Source of the DNA: Achatina immaculata
Lineage: Eukaryota > Mollusca > Gastropoda > Stylommatophora > Achatinidae
Assembly (NCBI GenBank): GCA_009760885.1
Contig: CM019692.1
Location: 59,323,926 to 59,387,925, forward strand
DNA: 64,000 nt
Reading direction: 5' to 3'
In this document: positions 22,601-32,020 of the stretch, piece by piece
How positions within the stretch are numbered: position 1 is the stretch's first letter
How the letters are laid out: every line of letters begins with the position of its first letter
Position numbers and translations under genes: made by a program
Notes under the pieces: model-generated
What the model saw: the letters and a program-made list of their open reading frames with translations, nothing else
The model's database searches: none
Told to the model about the DNA's origin: nothing

Positions 22601-25600
22601 TTGACTGGGTACATGGGACAAAACTAGAAGATCTTGATTTTGCTGATGACATAACTCTTATCAGTAATAATGTGAATTCCATGCAAGAAAAAACAGATAG
22701 CCTATCTTCACTGGCTAGCAAAATAGGACTTGAAATTAACAAGGACAAAACAAAGATAATGAAAATTCCCATCAATCAAAATGGAAAAATACACTTAGAA
22801 GGGACAGATATTGAAGAAGTCAATCAATTTGCATACCTTGGCAGCTACATAGACCAGGATGGTGACACTAGAAAGGAAGTTAGGATCAGAATTGCAAAAG
22901 CAGCATCAATCTTCAAGAATCTTGAGAACATATGGAATTCAAAAGTTATAAGCACAAAAACCAAGTTAAGACTATTCAATTCAAATGTAATATCCACCCT
23001 CATTTATGCATGCGAAAGCTGGAAAACAACTAAAGAAATAGAAAAGAAATTAGACTCTTTTGAATACAAATGCCTAAGGAAAATACTCGGCATCAAGTGG
23101 AATGAATTCAAGAACAATGCAGAGATAAGACAGATGACTGAACAACGACCAGTCTCACGGGTGATCAGGAAAAGGAGATGGACATATGTTGGTCACTTGA
23201 TGAGAAGAAATGATCAGAGAATCCCAAAACAAGCTATCAAGTGGAACACAACAGGCCGAAGAAAAAGGGGCAGACCGCGTGAAACTCTAAAGAGGACATT
23301 ATTAAGAGAGGCCAAGTTAACAGGCATAACATCCTTTGATGAGGTTGAAAGACTCGCCGAAGACAGGAAAAATTGGCGAACTACTTTGCGAGCCCTATGT
23401 GACGTCTAACGGCACGGGAAGGATATAAGATATAAGATAACACTAAAAGGCTTTCAGAAAATAATCTATTGCTACATGGGTTGCTTTTCCAACCACAGCA
23501 ATCAAGTTCTGACATTTGTTAACTATGACTTTCTCATTGCTGAATGACTGTGTCTAAAATTTGAAGGTCTCTTGCTATTCCTATATCTTGCAGTCTTGAA
23601 GGTGCAATGTTTAGCTGAAATTCTTTGCCTCGTGCATGTGCATGTGAGAGAGAGAGAGAGAATATGAGCAGAGAGAAGAGAGGAAGAAACAGAGAGGGAG
23701 AAACTTCAATTTAAGAAGTCAGTCAGTCAGTCATTTGCATGTCCCTTGCGGAACTTTGCCTCTCTAACAGCTCTCCTGTAGGCCTCTTGGTTGTAAGCAA
23801 GATGCCTTGTTGCTGATGCATCCATTTGCAGATCATCAACGATGTCTTGCAACCATGGATTTTTCCCATTATGTACCCTTCTAAGACTGTCTTCTCTAAA
23901 TTCTCATGATGTTTACGGTCCAAAATATTTAAGTTTTGTCTGTTTAATCTTCCTTACTTGCCAGTCTTCTTCAATATTAAGTTCTTGTAGTATGGATATA
24001 TTTGTTATTTTTTGTGTCCATGATATCTGAAGGACTTCTGTAGCATTTACATTCAAAGGCATTTACGAGGGTCATATCAAAAGTCATGAGCACAATTTTT
24101 TTTAAAAATCAGAATTTATAGATAGAGAAAACATAAATATGTCATCTTAATCTGCATACTTTGCACCTCATGTAGAGGTCACATGACGGCATCATGTGTC
24201 GCGTGACCCCCGCAAAGCAGAAACAAAATGGCGGGTTCCAACATCTCCGCATTATGAGGGTAAAAGTCATTTCGTCAACATGCTGTTATTGAGTTCCTCA
24301 AATCTCTGCTGCTGAAGGTGGGTGAAACATTTCAAAGATGGAAACACAAGCATCCAAGATATGCCTCGCAGTGGTCACCCTTGAACTGCCTCCACTGAAT
24401 GCAACGTGGAAAGGGTTGACGATATCATTAAACAAGACAGACGTGTCAAAGTATCTGAAATTGCTGTAAATCTTGGAATAGAACACAATGCAGTACAGGA
24501 AATGATTGAAACCCTAGGCTACAGAAAAGTTTGTGCTCACTGGGTTCCACAGGAGAGAATGTCCAGAAAGCAGTTCGTCTGTGCCTTCAGTCAGCTGGAA
24601 CGGAATTCTACCTGGAGGGTATTTTCAAAATTGCAGAGCAATGGGAAAAATGTGTGCAGAGAAATGGAAATTATGTTGGAAAGTGAAGAACAGGATGCAG
24701 ATTAAGGTGATGTATTTATATTTTCTCTATCCATAAATTCTGATTTTTAGACATCTTTTACTCAAGACTTTCGGTATGACCCTCATATGTGTTTCTCAAG
24801 TGTTTCGTTAAGTTTCCAGGTCTCACAGGCATATGTAATTTAAAAAGAATGAATGCCAAATTTATATACATAAAGCAAGATCCTAACATGAGTAAATGTT
24901 CCACCTGGATCAGGCAGGATATCTTCAAGAGCTTCTGCATCTATCTTATCTTTCATAACCTTTGCTATCACAGCTTTCACATCTTCCCCATTTCCAGGTC
25001 TTGAAAGGGTCTCCTCAGATTCATCAGTGATTCGTTTCTATTTGAAGAGATAAATTAAAAAAAACTATAACAAGTAGCTTCTCTTTATGGAAATAAATTA
25101 TTGTTAATAACATGATAATTCACTCTGCTCTGGGATACTGACCAACAGCTGAGTGTAATGATAACCTTTTTTAAGTAGGCAGCTGAATGCAAATGTCATA
25201 GCTCCAAGGTGGCATGAAACATGATAAAAGTCATATTGACACTCCCCTTCCTAAAACTCTCACTTCAGGGAAAGAACTATGATATACAAAATGACACATA
25301 TAATTCAGATAAACAGGAATTGACCTGACCACAAATATTCAGAGCTATTTGCTCTACTACAGTGAGCGCAAGTATCTATGAACTACTCCTTCTTGTAAAA
25401 TAAGATGCACACACATGCACAAAATATAACCTACTCGCTCAAATTTCTTTGTATTTGTTGACTCTGAATTCTTTTTCTTTTTCACGGTGCCTTTCTCTAT
25501 CATCTTGCTGGGGGCCTGTGCTTTTCTTTTACCACTCCTTTTCTTTTCTTTGGTTGGTGGCAGCTCCTCTGAACTAGGTTTGCTCTTTTCAGCACCTTTA

Positions 25601-26057
25601 ACTGTAAAAATTGAAAGATTATAATGGAATTCATAATTAGAAACTGCAAGTTTTGAAATGAAAAAATGTATGAAATTTATATTTTATATTACTTTTTTTT
25701 AAAACAAGCATTAACTGGGTATCCAATTTTCTAGAATATATCCTATGCATAAATGTTATATTTTTTCTACTTCATACATTCATTCATTCATTTGCGTGTC
25801 CCTTGCCTCCCAAACAGCACTCCTGTAGGCCTCTCGGTTGTGAGCAAGATGGCCTGCTGCTGATGCATCTTCGACATGTATTACATTTCAAATATACGTA
25901 CTACGTAACTTTTCTACAACTGCTAACAAATAATATGCATGTTTCAACTTAAGTGCAGCGGTCCTGAGGCTATCATGTTTATCTCAAAAATATATTTGCT
26001 ATTACCTGTCACATTGTCATCTTCTAACCACAATCCATCATCCAAATCATCCGCCAT
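13664..26057 (-). CDS. CMSS1: CMSS1, Cms1 ribosomal small subunit homologue (7 coding exons)
   Basis: CMSS1 is a nuclear/nucleolar helicase-like factor linked to small-subunit (90S) ribosome biogenesis. Coding exons in transcript order are 26057-26006, 25601-25435, 25037-24905, 19767-19596, 16726-16663, 14945-14858 and 13836-13664. All introns are GT-AG and phases fit throughout, giving 849 nt and 282 residues; from memory the human protein is 279. The start MADDLDDGLW matches the family N-terminus. Exon 2 is lysine-rich (nuclear targeting likely). Exon 4 holds ILPKWKVTVKKSVFM and SSAIRAVEL, exon 5 VAKLFAKHMK, exon 6 VGIGTPGRLQLLIKQ, exon 7 VVLDWNWRDTKLKRMADIPE, all colinear with known CMSS1. 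The exon 2 donor (GAGCGA then GTAGGT) was chosen by phase. Introns hold transposons; the largest (19768-24904) contains the intact LINE-A in antisense. No frame damage is seen. Confidence 0.95.
13837..14857. other. CMSS1 intron 6
   Basis: This intron of 1021 bp is bounded by GTGAGT and AG on the minus strand. No transposon or second gene is recognised inside it. Short ORFs here have no signature. Confidence 0.6.
14946..16662. other. CMSS1 intron 5
   Basis: An intron of 1717 bp. It contains a pyrimidine-rich stretch (15640-15860) and a run of 14 C near 16021-16034. Open frames on both strands around 15790-16320 overlap each other and look like chance. No element was recognised. Confidence 0.5.
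16727..18193. other. CMSS1 intron 4, part without recognised element
   Basis: This is the portion of intron 4 (16727-19595) outside the mariner. It is AT-rich with many A tracts, and no coding or element signal could be supported. Confidence 0.5.
18194..19460 (-). mobile_element. mariner transposon, decayed, in CMSS1 intron 4
   Basis: Terminal inverted repeats of about 29 bp at 18194-18222 and 19432-19460 share GGGGTGATTGATAAGTTCTC and the following GGCATA, with one mismatch near the outer end. TA precedes the left end (18192-18193); the right flank no longer shows a clear TA. Length is 1267 bp, as in mariners. On the minus strand the C-terminal transposase (18704-18267) is open, with FQQDNAPVHKS and HPPYSPNLAPSDYYLF, which carry the second and third catalytic aspartates of the DD34D triad. 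The N-terminal two-thirds (about 19290-18710) has multiple stops. Confidence 0.93.
20249..20406 (+). promoter_or_regulatory. LINE-A 5' UTR / probable internal promoter
   Basis: The element begins directly with CTTCCGG (20249-20255, ETS/GABP-type core), then TGACGT (20258-20263, CRE half-site type) and AAGATGGCGG (20266-20275, YY1-type). No TATA box is visible. A cluster of this kind at the first base suits an internal promoter that must start at the element's own +1, as YY1 does in the human L1 5' UTR. Motif matches are seen directly; promoter function is inferred. Confidence 0.55.
20407..23409 (+). CDS. LINE-A endonuclease-reverse transcriptase ORF, 1000 aa, intact
   Basis: This ORF supplies the enzymes for target-primed reverse transcription. 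An apurinic-type endonuclease domain (about residues 35-280) shows FWNVRTM (38-44), ISEMRW (67-72), GDFNAKVG (175-182), IDHF (244-247) and SDHN (270-273), the expected catalytic series. The reverse transcriptase (about 530-800) shows NWRGVTLISVVSK, EEQAGFRKGRSC, FIDFKKAFDS, GVKQGCILSPLFF and FADDITL with both aspartates. The thumb and tail follow, with YLGSYIDQDGDT, a YACESW segment and RKRGRPRETLKRTL, ending in RALCDV. Start is the first in-frame ATG after the 158-bp leader. No stop or frameshift is present, in contrast to all other copies here. A 407-codon frame on the opposite strand (22775-21552) is its antisense shadow. Confidence 0.95.
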   Translation: MGKKDIVMETRRETNRASGMPTPKSSFVGPKHVTKIGFWNVRTMAAPTKTTQVIKEMERYHLDILGISEMRWPEAGKRSAENGKLIIHSGRNDNKFRDGVGIIMSNVAAKSLVEWEPVNSRIIRARYNLRHGRMTIIQCYAPTNDADDDVKDDFYRQLQQIINKVPKHDILIAMGDFNAKVGKDNTDVEKVMGKEGIDMVNENGERLIEICLTEGMVIGGTIFPHKEIHKTTWISPDDRTRNQIDHFCIRKQYRTSLMDVRAYRGADVNSDHNLCIGKIKLKLKSQHKKSVHRKINIHSLQEENTNINFNQELANHSKTPSEVEEIGIDELWNSYSTAIITAAKVSAGLEKPNRKAWISDKTWKYIHERRAAKLNMLNAKADHERDSAKAKYKDIDRKVKSSARRDKREYIDNMAKEAEKAAKTGDSKTLYNIQKRLTGTITSKERPILSKTGTLLTSNKDQKQRWAEHFQEILNRPHPKELLNLETDLPAPQLNVNLDEIKLHEIEAAVNLMANNKAAGEDEITAEMLKAINSDNMRQLQRMFNKIWKEEKVPSNWKKGIIVKIPKKGNLSDCNNWRGVTLISVVSKVFCKVILNRLKDIVDTAMREEQAGFRKGRSCLDQIFNLRIILEEHIEKQKPLILNFIDFKKAFDSIHRDSLWRILCLYGIPSKIVNIIKDLYNGYGCAVKTEEGMSEWFQIETGVKQGCILSPLFFGITIDFIMTKCCTGNTRIDWVHGTKLEDLDFADDITLISNNVNSMQEKTDSLSSLASKIGLEINKDKTKIMKIPINQNGKIHLEGTDIEEVNQFAYLGSYIDQDGDTRKEVRIRIAKAASIFKNLENIWNSKVISTKTKLRLFNSNVISTLIYACESWKTTKEIEKKLDSFEYKCLRKILGIKWNEFKNNAEIRQMTEQRPVSRVIRKRRWTYVGHLMRRNDQRIPKQAIKWNTTGRRKRGRPRETLKRTLLREAKLTGITSFDEVERLAEDRKNWRTTLRALCDV
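23640..23702. repeat. GA-rich microsatellite
   Basis: A gagagagaga core near 23648-23660 with further imperfect GA/GGAGA stretches up to the start of the next LINE fragment. Confidence 0.8.
23719..24836 (-). mobile_element. RTE-like LINE (family B) fragment split by a mariner
   Basis: This is a minus-strand fragment of the same family as 5965-6547, with a (GACT)n-type tail at 23719-23733. It is interrupted from 24066 to 24785 by a mariner and then continues (24788-24836) at the point expected from the 6360 copy. Near-identical 11-bp duplications flank it (23708-23718 and 24837-24847, one mismatch). It lies in CMSS1 intron 3. Confidence 0.85.
24066..24785. mobile_element. Internally deleted mariner with long TIRs
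   Basis: The ends CGAGGGTCAT... and ...ATGACCCTCA are flanked by TA (24064-24065 and 24786-24787). The inverted repeats extend imperfectly for about 90 bp: AAAATCAGAATTTAT, GATAGAGAAAA and TTAATCTGCAT recur inverted near the right end. Inside, on the plus strand, a mariner helix-turn-helix region (IIKQDRRVKVSEIAVNLGIE, then VCAHWVPQ) is joined almost directly to a C-terminal segment of the type GIFK...EQWEKC, so the catalytic domain is missing. It cannot move without a partner transposase. Confidence 0.9.
25775..25870 (-). mobile_element. RTE-like LINE (family B) 3' fragment in CMSS1 intron 1
   Basis: About 95 bp matches the last coding bases and (AATG)n-like tail of family B. It includes the complement of the segment encoding AGHLAHNREAYRSAV. 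It lies between exons 1 and 2 of CMSS1. Confidence 0.8.
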
Positions 26058-26129
26058 TTTGACGCTTCGTGTCTCAGCCGCGAAATCGTAAACGCGGATA
26101 AAATTTGAGAGTGCGGGAATCAGATTAAG

Positions 26130-26450
26130 TTTCATTTGAGTATAAATTGTTATTTAGAACAGCTACAATAATAACGATAAAATGATAAATAATACTCTAT
26201 CTGCAAATATGATTGATGCTAAAATTATATACGATGATGACTATTTCCTAGCTTTTCACAATGGACACCAATATCTGTTTTACAAACATAGGAAGTTGAG
26301 ATATAAGACGTGAAACATTGATTGTTACTTAGAGAATTTTTTGACACCCGAGACACAGCTGTAAGACTGATTTATCTTTCGAGGATTATTGTCATTTGAT
26401 GGTGAGCAGATAAACATAGATGATTGCTTCATCTTTAAAGACCCAGAACT
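26130..26450. other. CMSS1 upstream region
   Basis: Upstream of the CMSS1 start, 26058-26120 is locally rich in CG dinucleotides and is the most likely promoter zone. Beyond it the sequence is AT-rich. No transcription start can be placed. Confidence 0.35.
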
Positions 26451-26454
26451 AGTA

Positions 26455-26780
26455 ACTCATTCATTTGCATGTCCCTTACGGAACTTAGCCTCCCTAACAG
26501 AACTCCTGTAGGCCTCTCGGTTGTGAGCCAGATTGCCTGGAGCTGATGCATCCATTTGCAGATCATCAACGATGTCTTGCAGCCATCTTCGCCTTGGTCT
26601 TCCTCTCTTTCTTTTTCCCATTATGTACCCTTCCAAGACGGTCTTCTCTAGATTATCATGACGTTTAATGTGTCCAAAATATTTAGGTTTTCTTGTTTAC
26701 TAGCCAGCCTTATTCAATATTAAGTTCTTGTAGTATGGATATATGTGTTCCTTTTTGTGTCCATTATATTTGAAAAACTC
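26455..26780 (-). mobile_element. RTE-like LINE (family B) fragment
   Basis: A minus-strand copy of the family B C-terminal region. It includes the complement of the segment encoding KRKRGRPRRRWLQDIVDDLQ and the run into TNI. Its 3' tail is an (AATG)n-like stretch at 26455-26468. It is truncated just upstream of the conserved tail and has indels near 26690. Confidence 0.88.
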
Positions 26781-26789
26781 AACTATAAC

Positions 26790-28000
26790 TTGTAAATCAT
26801 TTACACACATCACTTAGTGTGACACTTCTGAAAGCAAAGTCTCATGTGCATTATGACTATAACATATCTTTATTGCTAATAGAAAGAGTCAAGTGAGAAC
26901 TGTAGATATTGACTCCAAAAACTGAAAAGATCACATTTTTCGCAAGATGAAATATAAGCATCCCCCACTTTTGACTGTTGTCAGTTATAACCAGAACCCC
27001 AGTATTCGACTGTGTGCTTCACTCTTTCGACCAATTTTGCCTACCCTCTACGCAGTTCTCCTTTGATCAGTTAGAAGTGAACACCCAGATTCTTCATGTT
27101 AAACAGGACTCAGAGTGCCATTAGTCTGTTTTTACAGGTTATTTAGATTATAATGTATAAACTAGAAAAAAAGTAGGAACAGCTTTATTACTTAATGACC
27201 ACAGAGCTATGATGTTTTAGCATTAACCTTAATTATAAATATACAAACAGGATGAAGAAATAGAGGAGATAAAGAATAGATTCACATGAATCCTATGTTA
27301 AAGAAATAATAAATAAATGAAATGAATGAACAGTCTTGGAAGAACACAAGTTGAAACTCAAATGAGCATCTCCAATATGTCACAGCTTTACTGCAGTGCT
27401 TCATGTATAGGTGTATACTTATACACTAATTATTGTGTGTGCTTGTAATATTCTTATAATACTTTTATATTTGTGTTTATAATGTCTCCTAAATGTGATA
27501 ATAGAGTTAAGAGAACTAATAAGATTATCAGTTTGCAAGAAAAACTAGAATTTGTTTATGCATCTTTTGCACACATTCAGAAATGGTATATAGTGTGTTA
27601 TTTACATTTTTGGGTGGCCAAAATGCAACTGCAATCTAAGGAAAAACTGAATTTCACTTTTTTAAAAAAAGCAATTCCAGTGTTTGACAATACTTTTTCA
27701 TTAACTAATGGAATAATCAAGGGACACTTGCATTACAAGAGTCCTCAGAATGTCTTGAAAAGATAGGTGGAGCAACAACAGGCATCTTAGTAGAACTTGA
27801 CAAGAACTGGCTCATCAGATTCATCAAGAAAAAAAAAGTTTTTCATCAGTGTTTGTTTGGAAATGGCTTCATTATAATCAGCACATTTCCATATATGCCC
27901 TAATGACTGCACCATTCTCTGTATTAGATTTTCTAGAATTTTTACCTGGGCAGTGGTTGTTTGGCCTAATGTTTTTTAAGATTTCCAACAACTAAGGAAT
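26790..28000. other. Intergenic block with possible pogo-like fragment
   Basis: A 97-codon open frame at 27473-27766 (plus; first ATG near 27481) begins MSPKCDNRVKRTNKIISLQE. This faintly recalls the CENP-B-type N-terminus of pogo/Tigger transposases, but the rest does not, so the call is weak. Nothing else was recognised. Confidence 0.25.
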
Positions 28001-28199
28001 TTGTAATGTGTATGACAATGCATTCAGATGTTCCGTCTCGCTACCTAGAGGCCAGGGGAATTTATTGCTGGAGGATTCACAAGAAGGAATCCCTGCCACT
28101 TCTGGTGGGATTTTAACTCACAGCCTCCAACACCCAAGGCAAACATCTAATCATACAGGCCCTTCTTTGGTCATGTTGAATTCCCTAAAGGAGAGATTC

Positions 28200-31100
28200 A
28201 ATAACTTGACACGAAGTTTCATTCATCAAGCCAAATGTCTGCATAAGCTGATACCTGACCTTTCAATTGTAGTTGCTCTATTATCATCTGTACAAGAGCA
28301 TACACCATGGAAAGAAGCAGATTGTCACTCCTTAGTAAGTGGGTTGATTGTCCATCCTTAAGGATATTTAAAGATATTACAAAGATCTTACCTGCTTTCT
28401 GTTTAGATGAGAGAGTGAACTGACTAGTACTTGATTTCTTGGTGTTGATACTCACACACCATTTGTTTGTCCATAATTTCAAGATGTCTGCTGCTCTTTG
28501 GAGTCTCAGTGTAGCAACTGTCGCATGTTCGTCTGTACACCACATGACCAGATCATCTGCATACAGTGCCACCTTGATTCCATAGGGAAGCTCCTTGACC
28601 AGGTCATTAATGAATACAAGAAATAGTGTAGGTGTAGATGAAAGGCCTCCTTCTTGTGGTATGCCATGTCACAGCAGTAGTTTCTGGCTTTTGTGTCCAT
28701 CCATTACTACTCTTGCTGTTCTGTTATGTAAATAGGACTTTATTCAATTGTACAGTTTCCACAGAAGACCTTTTTTTTCATACTTTATCATAGGCTTTCC
28801 TCAGCTCAATCTATGCTGCTAGTGAAAGGTTTTTGTGTTGGAATGCGTCCTCAATCTCTTGAGAGAGATAGGTCACTTGATCTTCTGTACTGTAGTACTG
28901 CCTAAATCCTGCTTGTTGTGAAGCGAGAAGGTTTTCACTTTATAGGTACATTTTAGCCTCAGGTCGATGCATTCCATCGTTTTGCAGAGGCAGCTAGTGA
29001 GATTGATTGGCCTCAACTGGAGGCTGTATCGCTGTTTTTCCCTACCTTTAGCAGTGGTATCATGCTTGCTTCCTTTCAGATTTGGAATAACTTACCTGTG
29101 CTACAACATATATTGAAAATATTCAACAGCTTTCCCACTGCTGTCATTTCCAGGTTCTTGATCATTTCATTGGACACTCCATCTGGTCCTAGTGATTTCC
29201 GTGGTTTAATTACTGACTGTTAGGTCTAACTCACTGCATGTGATTGGTGCAACCATGACCTCCACTTTTCTGCCTTGTTCCTCTTCTTTCTGTGGGTTAA
29301 CGTGCACTATATGCTCTTTCTCTGGATGGATATCAGTGTTGCAGTCTTGTGCAAACATGTGAGCAAAGTGATCTGCTACCTGCTTACCTGTAAGAGTTTT
29401 CCATCCTCTATTAGTGTAATCTTTGTACTTCCTCCAGTGCTCTCATCATTTAACTGTTTGATTAGTTTCCACAGTTTTCTTCCATCCTTTTCAAAGTTTA
29501 GGGACTCTGTTTTCTCTCTCCAACTTTTCCGTCTGGCTTGCACCTTGGCTTTCTGAAATTTGGCCTTAGCATGTTGGTAATTATTGTGGTGTTCTTGGCA
29601 CAGCCTATTTTCTGTGCCTTTGAGCTGTTCCCATATCATCATGCAATTTTCACAGCTCTCTAGACCGGTATGTTGTATTAGTCTCTACGAGCTCCTTTGG
29701 GAATGGTTTCACGGGTGGCCTGAAGGATACAAGCATTGAATTCCTTCACTATGCTGTTAATATCCTTACCTTCCATGGACACCTGTCCCACCAGGATACT
29801 TGTACAATGTCTGTACACTGTCCGGTCTTCTTTTTTTATAGTTCCATCTGGGGAGAGGGCTATTGTGTAGCTTGCCAGTAAGTTCATTTTCTGTTGTCAG
29901 AAAAACTGGTTGATGGTCGCTACCTCCAAGTTGTTTTCCAACTTCGCATGTAATTTTCCACTTCAGGTATGGAGAGCGGAATGCCAGATCTGGTGTTGAG
30001 GTTGTATGCCAAGCCCTTGAGTAAAATGTTGGGGGAAATCTATTGGCTGGTTGATCAAGAGAAGTCCATTATCATCCTGCCAGCTCTCAGTTTCCTCTCA
30101 TCTCTTTCTTGTCATAGCCCCAGCTCTGGGAATGGCTGTTAAAGTCTCCACAGACCATCAGTCTTTCTTTATTTGGGATTGTTTCCAGAGGAAGTGGGCG
30201 ATCATTAGGACAGTAATAGTTAAGGTGGTGGAAGTCTGTATTACTGGTTTTTAGATGGATCATCTGGTGTTCATCTCCTTCCATGTACACTCCCACTAGC
30301 CAAAGCTGATGTCATTCTTAAAGTGTGAGTATTCCTTCTGTTGCCTACTGAAATGGAAGAATCATGGCACAGGGTTTGGTAGCCTTTGAAGTCACCACAT
30401 CAAGCATGTGAATGGAAATTGAGGCTATGTCGGCGGCAGTGGAATGGTTAGTTGTTCATGATGTTGTTAATGATGTCATTGTGACGGATTCACAGAGTAT
30501 GCTCTGTAAGATTGAGAAGAATTTGCTTCGGAAAGAATGGGTTCAACTGTTAAGCCAGTCAGCTGTGACAAGCCTAATGTAGCTTTACTGTTCAGGGCAT
30601 GCGGGAGTACATGGCAGTGATGTGGCAGACAGACTTGCTGGACAGGCTAAAATAAACGGCAGACTGTCAGTGGACAAGGGGGACATTGCTAAGACTGTAT
30701 TGAACAGACTATGGGAAAATGAAGAGCGGGAATGGATGAACAATGTAGCTGTGAGGAGACTGCAGGAGCTAAGACAAATTAAAGGTGCAGGCAGGAAGTC
30801 TGAATTGTGTGGCAGAAAACGCATTGTAAACAACCTACATTTGACAGGAACTATTAGCAAACATACTCTTGGATGAATGCTACTGCATCCGGTGGAGCAT
30901 GTATGGGGTTGTCCCAAATACAGTGAAGTCGAAGTCTGAATTTTGAACTTTGAGTACTCCTCCTTTTCTTCTGTCCTGTCAGTCTGATCTGAAACACTGG
31001 TAACCTGATTTTAAAGGTAGCATCTTCGGTTAGCCATGTCTCCTGTATGCAGCATATACTTACCTGCTCTGCAAATAGTATTGTTCTCTAGTTTCACCTT

Positions 31101-32020
31101 TTTGCTATAGCCATCTCTAACACTGCTGACACTCTCAGCATTCCACTGCATTATTTTAAGTTCTTGCTTTTTGGCAGTTTTCTGCTGTTGTATTTTCTGG
31201 CCAGTAGCTCTGCTCTCATGTCTCCTGGCTCCACAAGATGAACTGAGAGGACCTCCAGTAGCATTGGGTGGACCCTTTCAAGGCAGGGGGCCCGGCAATG
31301 CACCTGCCTGGTTAGTCTTCACAGGGCGAGCACCATGTTTAAAAACTGCAGTTAGAGACATTCATTGGTGATAATGTGTGGTACCCTGATTTTTGCGATG
31401 CACCTTTAGGCTGGGTACCTCCGACTTCACCACCTTTCCTTGCTAGGGCAGACTGTGGTCTTGCTCGGATTGCCTTGAAGACAGTGGTGTAGGCTGGCCT
31501 GGCTAGGCCAAAACTTTGTTTTTCAACCTCTGGTGGCTGTACTTTAGCCCCTTCTCCTCATCAGACCCAGCATGCACCACTGTCTGGCCAGATGGGTTTG
31601 AAACAGTTCCATAGACACTCTGACTTTGGGGATGAGAAATCCGTTGAGTGCTTCAACAGTATCCATTCCGTGCCACCTATAGCCTGCTATGTTTTGTTTA
31701 CCTCATCCTGATAGCCATTTTGTAGAGACCCATAGGCTTGTCAAGTCCTGGATTCATTGGTTTCACATCATATTTTCCTGATCCCTACTGGCGATCTCCA
31801 TGCCCCCCTCCATCCACCGTCCTGACATTACATTAAAAAAAAATAACAGTTACAATTAGTGTTGATTGCTATAGGTATCTGGGATACAGAAGTAGGTGAG
31901 AGTTTTTAAGCAAACAGATCTATGTTCCTTGTCTCACAAAGACTATATTCTATGTTTCCTGTCTCACAAAGACTATGTTAAGATAAGTGTGTTCTTAACA
32001 CAGTTGTTCCAAGGGAAGTG
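28200..32020 (-). mobile_element. Jockey-like LINE, decayed and interrupted
   Basis: Read from 32020 downward, a 5' UTR-like segment is followed by an N-terminal coding region (ARPAYTT, RARPQSALARKG, then KKQELKIMQWNAE near 31170, the usual endonuclease start). The endonuclease continues near 31050-30950, is interrupted by a plus-strand RNase H fragment (about 30400-30945), and resumes with the GDFNSHSQSWGYD motif near 30120. Linker and RT follow, including the complement of YADDL at about 28560. Stops and shifts occur throughout. The 3' terminus is not clear and may lie near 28200. Confidence 0.85.
30400..30945 (+). mobile_element. RNase H-bearing LINE 3' fragment, nested in the jockey-like LINE
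   Basis: On the plus strand an RNase H domain is readable: a MEIEAM-like helix with AAVEWL, VTDSQSMLCKIE, then a stop, then YCSGHAGVHGSDVADRLAGQ, and a tail with TGTIS and a cysteine/histidine-like end (VEHVWGCPKY). It is the same family as the minus-strand copy at 48696-49370 (shared LxxxDI, RLQELR/RLRELG and TGTIS). It separates two parts of the endonuclease of the host LINE, so it entered after that element, or represents a rearrangement. Confidence 0.8.

Larger units (their letters stand above)
20249..23437 (+). mobile_element. LINE-A, full-length RTE-type retrotransposon
   Basis: A complete non-LTR element lies in CMSS1 intron 3, antisense to the gene. An 11-bp target duplication, TAACACTAAAA, lies at 20238-20248 and 23438-23448. 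The 5' UTR is 158 bp, followed by one uninterrupted ORF (20407-23409) and a short 3' end with an AAGGATATAAGATATAAG-like tail. A lone endonuclease-RT ORF without ORF1 and a short simple-repeat tail suit the RTE clade. Five truncated relatives are in the window (1-1068, 43868-45565, 47067-48154, 52449-54325, 55257-55860). The intact frame and perfect duplication indicate recent insertion. Confidence 0.95.

Noticed and set aside
21552..22775. 407-codon minus-strand open frame
   Set aside because: It lies wholly within the LINE-A ORF on the other strand, and its composition follows from the antisense of that coding sequence. It is a shadow.
24406..24705. A host DNA-binding protein
   Set aside because: The helix-turn-helix region belongs to a mariner with TIRs and TA flanks at 24066-24785, so it is transposon sequence.
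30585..30917. Minus-strand ORF of 110 codons
   Set aside because: It is antisense to the readable RNase H sequence on the plus strand.
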